Assembly (NCBI RefSeq): GCF_905171765.1 | Contig: NC_053392.1 | Coordinates: forward strand, 499,206,556 to 499,270,555 | Length of the DNA: 64,000 nt | Reading direction: 5' to 3' | DNA from: Bufo bufo | Lineage: Eukaryota; Chordata; Amphibia; Anura; Bufonidae | In this document: one piece after another, positions 56,690 through 64,000 of the stretch | Layout of the letters: the number at the start of each line of letters is the position of its first letter | Numbering within the stretch: position 1 is the stretch's first letter | The notes under the pieces: generated by a model | Database searches by the model: none | Told to the model about the DNA's origin: nothing | The model's input: only the letters and a program-made list of their open reading frames with translations | Translations under genes and position numbers: made by a program

Positions 56690-57530
56690 CATATAGCAGT
56701 TCGAAGGGCGATAACTCAGTAGAGGCCTGGGGTACCTCTAGCACTGCGAACATGAGATACGGCAGAAGGAGGTCCCAGTCCTTCCCATATTTAGACACTA
56801 CCTTTTTCAACATATTTTTTAATGTTTGGTTAAACTTTTCTACCAAACCGTCCGTTTACCATCCAAAGTTGTTTTATGTGCTGCAACTTACAGAGTTCCC
56901 TCATCACCTTGGACATAAAAGGGGTCCCTTGGTCAGTCAGAACCACTTTAGGTAGTCCTACTCGGGAAAACATCTCCATTAACTCCTTAGCTATGAGTTT
57001 GGCCGAGGTATGTCGCACTGGCACCACCTCCGGATACCGAGTGGCATAGTCTAGAATGACTAAGATGTGTTGATGCCCTCTGGCGGACTTCGGTACTGGG
57101 CCTATGAGGTCCATAGTTATTCGGTCAAACGGTACTTCGATAATCGGGAGAGGTACTAGGGACTACGGAAATGTGGCTGGGGGCTAGTTATCTGGCAGGT
57201 CGGGCAAGACTTACAAAACTCTTCCACTTCTTTGAATATGCTGGGCCAGTAAAACCGTTGTAGAATACGATTCAGAGTTTTCTGCAGCACCAGGTGACCC
57301 CCGAGAATGTGTCGGTGGGCTAGATCTAACACATCTTGATAAACCACAACACAGGGAAGCACTGACTCTGCCCCAAGTTGTTGTGGTTCACCATATTCTA
57401 TTAAGACATTTTCCAAGGCACGGGATAGAGTTGGGTCCTGACATTGGGTGGTACCAAAATTATTCCCGGAGACATTAAGGTCTGCCAATTCACGACCCGG
57501 CGGCAAGTCCTCCACGTCTCCCACCATCAC
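56690..57530 (-). pseudogene. pol: Gmr1-like integrase, minus copy
   Basis: Minus-strand reading: the leader VGDVEDLPPGRELADLNVSG, HRHILGGHLVLQKT and CKSCPTC for zinc binding, MDLIGPVPKSARGHQHILVI (first Asp), VVLTDQGTPF (second Asp), then VEKFNQTLKNML after the place of the Glu. It ends at FELLYGRHPHG, where it joins the plus copy. A few frame breaks lie near 57140 and 56850. Cleaner than the plus copy in the catalytic core. Confidence 0.8.
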
Positions 57531-57619
57531 ACTTAGCGGGGTTGTATCCCCTTCTTCCTACCAGAGTGGTCTCCCCCCTGAGCCAGGCCACTCTGGTAGG
57601 GTTACCCCTGTCTCATGGG

Positions 57620-57909
57620 TATCAGTCACTCTCATAGCAGGCCACAGTGCCGGGGAAGCACGGGAAGTCTCTCCCTATTATGAGTTCATAATGTAAATTG
57701 GTGGCGATGGCCACCTCATGGGTCCACCTGCCGGCCATCGTAGACAGAGACATCAGAGCAGTGGAAAAGTCCTTTAAGTCTCCATGGATGCACACGACCC
57801 TGACTTTTCGGCCAGTATATTCGGCGGGCTGCACCAGGGAAGCTCTTACTAGGGACACCAGACTCCCTGAGTCCAGCAGAGCTACCGCCAGAGTGTCTCC
57901 CACTTCCAC
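57620..57909 (-). pseudogene. pol: Gmr1-like aspartic protease, minus copy
   Basis: VGDTLAVALLDSGSLVSLV supplies the catalytic D-S-G, and HYELIIGRDFPCF the second conserved block. It is preceded directly by LTR sequence (gag deleted) and followed within about 90 bp by the integrase leader with no RT between. Protease-then-integrase is the Ty1/copia-like order of the Gmr1 group. Confidence 0.75.
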
Positions 57910-57913
57910 CCAC

Positions 57914-58287
57914 TTTTATTCACACTTTAGGCAAGTGACAAAAACAACAGTCATATTCAAACAAAAAGTCACCTTGCAGTGTTGGTGGTAATTCACACCA
58001 TGTGGCAATTCTGCCTCAAAGAGTCCATGCTGATAGCAGCACCAACCTGTTTTTACCCCAAACAGGTAGCAAGCCTTCATCCAGACACAGGGCTCCCAGA
58101 TCCCAACACAGAGACCTGGCTTCTGAGCCCAGCTGCCTATTTAAGGACAGCCAGGTGCTGCCAAAACCCGGACCGGCATTTAAAATCCGGTCCGGTATTT
58201 GACCTCACCTGGCTGTATATCAGCCCAGCAGCACATGCTTGGAGGAAAATACCTGTTTTCTAGGACAAAACCTCTCACTGTGTCACA
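57914..58287 (-). repeat. Gmr1-like LTR, inverted, 3' end deleted
   Basis: Starts TGTGACACAGTGAGAGG at 58287 and runs to GTGAATAAAA near 57914, where it joins protease sequence directly. It lacks the small LTR element present in the plus LTR and so shows the empty site. Confidence 0.85.
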
Positions 58288-58440
58288 TACCCCCCCTTTG
58301 TTCAACCCTGAGGGGGTGAACACACGCCAGACAGTGTACCCGGGACAGGGCATCCGTGTTTCCATTTAACCGCCCTGCCCTGTGTTCCACCGAAAATGTA
58401 AAGTTTTGTAGAGAGAGAAACCATTGGGTGACCAAACCTC
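58288..58440 (-). pseudogene. pol: RNase H tail and polypurine tract of Gmr1-like element
   Basis: Minus-strand translation QWFLSLQNFTFSVEHRAGRL then NGNTDALSR is the usual end of Gypsy RNase H. About 60 nt later comes AAAGGGGGGG (polypurine tract) and then the LTR start at 58287. RNase H, not integrase, is therefore the last domain before the LTR in this family. Confidence 0.8.
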
Positions 58441-58453
58441 TCACTGTGTCACA

Positions 58454-58483
58454 TATATATATATATCTATATATATATATATC
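58454..58483. repeat. AT microsatellite
   Basis: Alternating TATATA with two CTATA interruptions, at the right edge of the Gmr1-like composite. Confidence 0.85.
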
Positions 58484-58489
58484 CACATT

Positions 58490-58990
58490 AGTGTTGAACG
58501 AAGCAAAGCATCCAAAGTGGAATTCAGTTAAAAGTTTAGGAAAACTTAGATTCTAAACAAATCAGAAATTCCTTGCAATTCGTGGTAATGAATCCATTTT
58601 CCTACAATGGCAGCTGCATGTTTTACAAAGTGAAAAAGCCTGGGGACCACGAGATCACCCATAATGCCATACAGCCAGCAGATCCGCAGATAGTAATGCC
58701 TGTGATATTACAGCCATATAAAACCCTCATCCCGTGTGGTCTCCGCCATTGTCCTGTGAGCTGAGCATAGGGAGAGATGTGGCAAACGTTCATGAGCTAG
58801 GGACAGTGTTTGCTGAAAGTGATTAACAGAAGAATACTGGAGAAGGGAGAGTGCAGGGAGAGTGCAGGGAGACTTATTCTGCATCAATTTTATTTATTTA
58901 TTACTACATTTACTTGTTCCTACATCAGCCGTAAACTAAGATATTCAATTCAATACCAATGAGATGAAGGACCCAAAGCATATGTCTAGA
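58490..58990. mobile_element. hAT-like terminus and adjoining sequence
   Basis: TAGTGTTGAACGAAGCAAAG at about 58490 matches the conserved first bases of the other hAT-like ends in this window. About 500 bp of non-coding sequence follows, but no partner terminus was found, so the element is probably truncated. Confidence 0.4.
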
Positions 58991-58999
58991 TTGGCGAAG

Positions 59000-59290
59000 A
59001 AATGGTTCAGTGACAATGCAGTATAGATGCTGGACTGGCCCCACAGACTTCAACCCAATCAAACACTTGTGGGTAGAGTTGAAGAAAAAGCTATATTTGT
59101 ACTCAAGTGAGTCGACCAGTATGTACCAACATTAACAACATGTAGAAAAAACCTGGGAAGAGATTTTGGTCGTGACATGCTTTAATCTGATCGAGAGCAT
59201 GCCCAGAAGGATTCAAGCAGTGTTGAAAGTCAAAGGTGGATTAAAAAAAATTCTAACAAAATAATAGAAATAAAAATGAAGAATTTTAGG
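59000..59290 (+). pseudogene. Tc1 transposase C-terminal fragment
   Basis: Degenerate translation FNPIKHLWVELKKKLYLYSS, then ESMPRRIQAVLKVKGG, matches the end of the Tc1 DDE domain just past the catalytic Glu. It is followed by an A-rich tail. No termini were found. Confidence 0.6.
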
Positions 59291-60047
59291 AACAAAACAG
59301 TAACAATGCAGTTACATGTCAAGAATCTTCATACCTAATCATATGCTACATAGTTGCAAATTTATATATGAGATATCTAATTTGATTGTCTATAACATGA
59401 TGGTAGTCTCTAGTGTTGATCGAGCACCAAAGTGCTCGGGTGTTCGGGTTCTCAGGTCGAACACCTCGGGATGCTCGGGTGCTCTACCGAGCACCCGAGC
59501 ACAATGGAGGTCAATGGGAGAACCTGAGCATTAAACCAGGCACCCCCTGCTCTGAAGAGGGGAGGGTGTCTGGTTCATAGGAAAAGGTCAGAAATTAATG
59601 GAAACACCACTGAAATGGTTCAGGAACAGCATGGGGAGGATGTCTGGATGCATCTTGGACTCCTAGGTCACTGCTGGGAACGATGTTGTCTGAGTATTAT
59701 GCCACTTTTACAGACTGACAATAGTACGCACAAAACCGAAGATAAAATCGATTTTAGAGGAAAAATTGTTTTTATTCATTCTTTCCTGTATATTTACTTG
59801 TATATAAAGTGCAAGTGCTGCCATAAATTACAAGGAAGAGGCACTCCAATATAACCTGTATATCACATAATGGAGGGCCTCATTCACATTGTGGTACAAT
59901 TGTTCAGGCAGTGGGACTCCTACACTCATAAAGCCTATGCACTAAGTGAAAGGGCTTCCAAAAATTACAAGGAACCGGCACTCCAATGCACCCTTTATAA
60001 CACGTAAAGGAGGGCATCATACACCCTTAAAAAAGTATGATTGATGG

Positions 60048-60650
60048 CCTGCTGGTGACCCTCAAAAACATTAGGACCAAGGGCATGCTGGTGACCCGCT
60101 AAAACATTACGGGCTAGCGACTGCTGCTGAGCTGACCATCTAAAACATTAGGGGTGAGGGTCTGCTACAGAGCTGACTCTCTAAAACATTAAGGGCGAGT
60201 GCCTGCTGCTGATCTGACCATCAAAAAAATTATGGGCGAGTGCCTGCTGCTGAGCTGACCATTGAAAAAATTATGGGCAAGGGCCTGCTGGTGATCTGAC
60301 CCTCTAAAAGATTGTAGTTGAGGGTCTGCTGTTGAGCTGATCCTGTAAAACATTATGGTTGAGGGCCTGCTGGTGAGCTGACCCTCTAAAACATTATATG
60401 CGAGGGCCTGCTGGTGAGCTGGCCCTCTAAAAGATTGTAGGTGAGGGCCTGCTGGTGAGCTGATCCGCTAAAACATTATATGCGAGGGCATGCAGGTGAG
60501 TTGACCCTTTAAAAGATTGTAGATGAGGGCCTGCTGGTGAGCTGACCCTCTAAAACATTACATGCGAGGGCCTGCAGGTGAGCTGGCCCTCTAAAAGATT
60601 GTAGGTGAGGGCCTGAAGGTGAGCTGACCCTCTACAACATTAGGAGCAAA
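60048..60650. repeat. 41-bp VNTR, about 14-15 units
   Basis: Units follow GAGGGCCTGCTGGTGAGC then TGACCCTCTAAAACATTATA, alternating with an AAAAGATTGTAGGT variant, suggesting a higher-order 82-bp pattern in the right half. Confidence 0.85.
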
Positions 60651-60810
60651 GGCAGACTAATAAGCATGTTCATATGATTGAAGAGGAGGAGGAGGACGAG
60701 AAAAGGAAGATTGAACCATATACCCATTTTTTTGTGGAGGAAAGGGTGCATGGGAATACAGTGTATTCAGTACATTATAAAAAAAAAACACATTTAAAGT
60801 GTATTTATGT

Positions 60811-61395
60811 TCAGACGCTTTCCTCTGGTGGAGTAGAGAAGTCAGGGGCAATCCAGGCCTTGTTCATTTTTATAAGAGTCAACCTGTAAGCATTTTCTGT
60901 TGACAGGCGGATGCGCTTATCAGTTATTATGCCCCCAGCAGCACTAAATACCCGCTCTGACAAAACGCTGGCTGCAGGGCAGGCCAGCACCTCCAAGGCG
61001 TAGAGCGCCAGTTCGTGCCACGTGTCCAGCTTGAACATCCAGTAGTTGTAAGGCACAGAGGGATCATTGAGGACGCTGACACGGTCTGCTACGTACTCCT
61101 TCACCATCTTCCAAAATGTTTCCCCCCTTGTGACACTAGGCCGCACATCAGGGTGAGGGTGCTGCCGGGGTGTCATGAAACTGTCCCAGGCTTTGGAGAG
61201 TGTTGCCCTGCCTCTGTTGGAACTTCTGTGTGTCCCCCTGGTATCCCCTCCTCGGTTGTCCAAGGAACTACGTACTCTGCCACCAGCGTCGTCAGCTGGA
61301 AATTTTTGGAGCAATTTTTCTACAAGGACCTTCTGGTATTGCACCATTTTGCTCGTCTTCTTTACCACAGGAATGTCACTGTCCACAGCGGACAC
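60811..61395 (-). pseudogene. hAT transposase C-terminal region
   Basis: Minus-strand open frame of 194 codons. It ends in the hAT dimerisation region: WHELALYALEVLACPAASVL, SERVFSAAGGIITDKRIRLS, LTLIKMNKAW. Upstream residues (FWKMVKEYVADRVSVLNDPS) fit the preceding helical part. The BED finger, DDE Asp residues and insertion domain are missing, so it is a deletion derivative. Confidence 0.8.
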
Positions 61396-62004
61396 CGTCT
61401 ACGGAAAAAGTACACTAGATGCCACTGATATTTTTTCGACGTGCACACGTTACACAGGAGATGTAGCGCAGATAATGTCGCTGTCTGCAGCGGCCTAACT
61501 ATTGCATGATGCGCTAAAAATAGATATTGCTGCCGCACACAATAGTCCTTAAAAGGGTCTAGGTTGCTCTAAAAATATATATTGCTGCTGCCACATGCCA
61601 CAATAGTCCTTGAAAGGACTTTTGGGTCTGTGACAAGATTTTCAACAAAAAAAAAAAAATATTTACTCCCTACACTATCTTTCCCTTTTTCAGTACAGCT
61701 CTCCCTGACTAACACTGAGCCGAACACGTGTCATCGGGTGCTGTATAGCACCCGATGATGCGTTCCGGCCAGCCAATCACTGTAATGACAGTAACTAACA
61801 TGGCTATGGCATTACATTGAAGGGCAGCACCTACCTGCACGTTTATTGGCTGCATAGCAGCCAACAAACGTGCGGGGAGGAGACTCGAGCATTGCACTCG
61901 AACACATGTGGAGTTCGGCCAAATACCGCCATGTGCTGAGCATCGAGATGCTCGAGCCGAACTGGTGTTCGGCCGAGCATGCTCGATCAAAACTAGCTAG
62001 TCTC

Positions 62005-62530
62005 ACATTCGAAGCTTAAAGTCAAAAGTTCAAAACATTATTACCCTTTTGTTAGTTGGAGCTCCCAGAGGGCCATATGAGGACCATTAAAATGGTGTAT
62101 CTCACCCATAGGAAGTTGGGTGAGAACAAGAAAGGCTTGGAAAATAGGGTTTTCCCTCTGTCTGCAGGAGCTAGGCTGGTGATGAAGGTAATTAGCAGCC
62201 AACTAGGGAGCTCAGATAAATGTGGGCTGATCTCTTCAATCAGAGCTCCCAGTCTGAGGAAGAAGCAGGTTGTGCCAAGGATTGCTGGAGCCAGGACCCG
62301 CTAACCCTGTGTGGGGTAAACACTGAGTGGTGTTTTGGGGAGCTGGGTGGTAGACCCAGATCCCAATAGAGAGAGAAAATATTGTGTAGTTAGTGGCCAG
62401 ACGGCCTAGGATTTGTATTTATGTTTTATGTTTTTGACTGCTGTAAAAGCGACAATAAAGCTGGTTGTGGCACCCAAGTCTGCAGTGTTCGAGTGAACAG
62501 TGACAACCGTCTAAGCTGAGAAGACAGCAA
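62005..62530 (+). mobile_element. LTR-like sequence
   Basis: A GACAATAAAGCTGG poly(A)-type signal near 62449 followed by TGGCACCCAAGTCTGCAG resembles the R-U5 part of an LTR. No boundaries or duplication were found. The 82-codon open frame at 62056 has no recognised similarity. Confidence 0.35.
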
Positions 62531-63940
62531 TCCTGGAGAGCTAAAGGCTCAAGGCAAGGGGAGCATCGGAGCTAAGGAATGCTCAGATGCTCCACTCCGA
62601 CATGGAAAGGGAGTAAAGGGGAGCTTACAGTATATCCGGGTTCAGCCCTGAATCTGGACAACCCCTTTCAAGAATGTTGATGCAAACCAGAAAATTCCTT
62701 TAAAAAGGTTTTCTAACATTAGGCATTTTTGGCCTAATGATAGGATATGTCAAATTGTTTGCTCAATGGGTTATTGACAGCTGGGATCACCACCAATCCC
62801 AAAAAAGAGGGTTCTATATTGTAGATTTGCAGAATAGCAGCGTCTGTTGCTCTTCCTGGTGGATAGATTTAGTCACTTTTTAGTTTTAGTGGATGCTGAT
62901 ATACTGTATAAAACAAACTCTGTGGTATATTACAAGTAAGTGAGTGGGCCTTATATACAGCTTACAGTCACTAGGTTTTTTATACAGCCACTGCTGTGGC
63001 TTGTGATGAATAGAATATCTGATCCTTTGTGATTTATGTGTGATCCCTGGTCATCAGGTGTTGTGTATAGTGCATGATGCCTAGTGATCAAATGGTGTTT
63101 CTATACTCGGGTCTGTGTTCCTCTGCTTTTTTCTGCTCCTAAGCCTGATGTTCCATCTGTGTTTATAACATTATGATCCTTTCTAAACTTACGCCTAACG
63201 TCTTTGTGGCATTTCCATTATACAAATAGACTCAGATCAGCCAACAGTTCTAATAATATCTCAGTTCTGTTACACTGATTACCTGTGTCAACGAGAACTG
63301 GATTCAGAACTTTCCTACTAGTCTATAGTGTTCCACAAAGCTGCTCATACAAACATGAAACTACTCATCTTTGTTTGCCAAGTCACACATCATGTAACCT
63401 TCCTTGCCACTTTCAGACAGTGTTTCTTTGTGATTTAAAAATCTCTGGTTGTCTAGGTTAGTGAAAGGTTTAATTGTTAAAACTGTAATGGTTTAAGACA
63501 GTAAAGCAGTTGATTTTACTGTCCTAGGTGGTCTAGGGTTCCATTTTGCACCCCTCAAAACTGGCCCAGCATATCTCTAAGACTTCTGTGCTTCTAACTT
63601 CTATGGATTGTACTGTAGATCCTTGGCTCATTAGCTTGCTTCTAACGTTAATTTTTAAAGTGCCTGCCCAGTTATGGGGAACATTTATCATCCACTGTAT
63701 GCCAAAAAACTATTGTGAAAAAAAGTCAGAAAATTTGGAGCATGCCATGGTTGTGCAAAATCTTGCTACGTTTTTGGGAGCTTAGCACTCTGATCGTCAC
63801 AGAAAAAGTGAGCAGGAAATGGACAGTGCAGTGGCGTCTATAGCCAGCCCACAATTATTAAAATCTACGCCAGGACAATGGCATAGTAAAAATTGCTAAC
63901 TGGCTGGTGTGATTTGCATTTTGGTGCACACAGATGCATC
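62531..63940. other. Mostly unrecognised; possible MITE debris
   Basis: About 62660-62840 carries GGACAACCCCTTTC and TTTAAAAAGGTTTTCTAAC, resembling TTAA-type MITE arms. The rest is AT-rich without terminal repeats or coding signal. Confidence 0.3.
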
Positions 63941-63945
63941 ACATT

Positions 63946-64000
63946 TAGGCCCCTTGCAGACGAGCGTTCCTCCCGCAGCGAGTCCGCATCGCAGCACCCG
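63946..64000. mobile_element. Start of a MITE cut by window end
   Basis: TTAGGCCCCTTGCAGACGAG begins a terminus of the same style as the Harbinger-type MITEs above (GGGCTCATGCACACGACCG). Only the first ~50 bp are inside the window, so this is tentative. Confidence 0.35.

Larger units (their letters stand above)
51122..58453. mobile_element. Gmr1-like Gypsy composite: two inverted, deleted copies
   Basis: A plus copy (LTR, gag, integrase; 51122 to about 56685) and a minus copy (LTR, protease, integrase; 58287 down to about 56690) meet tail to tail. A further minus-strand fragment at 58288-58453 holds the RNase H end, polypurine tract and the first ~17 bp of an LTR. The outer limits are both LTR termini (TATGACACAG at 51122, TGTGTCACA at 58453) and both are flanked by TATAT, though an AT microsatellite on the right weakens this. 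The family's RT itself is absent from both copies. Confidence 0.75.
59411..61996. mobile_element. hAT transposon remnant with GAGCACCC palindromes
   Basis: The left end TAGTGTTGATCGAGCACC and right end CATGCTCGATCAAAACTA are inverted. GTAGTCTC (59403-59410) and CTAGTCTC (61997-62004) match at 7 of 8 positions as the target duplication. Subterminal regions are full of CGAGCACCCGAGC-type palindromes. It contains a 41-bp VNTR and a minus-strand transposase C-terminus; the rest of the transposase is deleted. Confidence 0.8.

Noticed and set aside
51122..58453. Ty1/copia assignment because protease precedes integrase
   Set aside because: The integrase has a GPY/F module (GPYEVL) and the RNase H tail is Gypsy-like; the Gmr1 group of Gypsy explains the order.

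Overview
This window looks like repeat-dense vertebrate DNA, most likely from an amphibian (frog-like). The inference rests on the mix of elements: Tc1/mariner, several hAT families, TTAA- and TWA-flanked MITEs, BEL/Pao, a Gypsy chromovirus, a Gmr1-like Gypsy with a SCAN-like gag, a CR1/L2-type LINE, L1 ORF2 debris and a Penelope-like element. No host gene, tRNA or rRNA could be supported anywhere in the 64 kb. Nearly every recognisable open frame belongs to a transposable element, and most are broken.

Layout. 1-1437: an AT-rich hAT-like MITE and a decayed Tc1. 2300-8403: one BEL/Pao gag-pol remnant, split by a TTAA MITE (itself holding a 243-bp hAT-like MITE with a perfect 8-bp duplication) and by a Tc1 (itself holding a solo LTR). 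8404-10732: a ~172-bp satellite, then LTR-like DNA to 11184. 11185-17534: a TTAA-flanked DNA transposon containing a LINE, which contains a hAT element, which contains a second hAT element. 17535-26910: a decayed BED-finger hAT transposon whose 3' part holds a 5.5-kb Gypsy chromovirus on the minus strand (TSD ACCTG). 27735-33144: MITEs, L1 ORF2 fragments and a 3-kb hAT element carrying a minisatellite and a fold-back Tc1. 34132-35024: a TAA-flanked MITE.

35045-50938 is the most interesting block. A Penelope-like element (PLE) is present as an inverted pair: a 5'-truncated minus copy followed by a plus copy with intact ORF1 and ORF2 (RT plus GIY-YIG nuclease). Both copies carry a hammerhead-ribozyme-like motif. 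The pair is bounded by one 12-bp duplication, so it probably inserted as a unit. A young LTR retrotransposon (TSD AATAC) later landed at the left edge of the PLE. It has 1.17-kb LTRs and a single long open frame with Gln/Pro-rich repeats and no recognised domain. A ~4.2-kb array of 523-bp units with an internal inversion then appeared inside its 3' LTR, between 15-bp direct repeats.

51122-58453 holds two inverted, deleted copies of a Gmr1-like Gypsy. Protease is followed directly by integrase, and an RNase H tail abuts the polypurine tract and LTR, i.e. the Ty1/copia-like domain order. The gag has a SCAN-like segment. A small LTR element without coding capacity (TSD GTATT) sits in its first LTR, and the matching empty site is preserved in the inverted LTR. 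59411-61996 is another hAT remnant with a 41-bp VNTR. The rest is LTR-like, MITE-like or unrecognised DNA.
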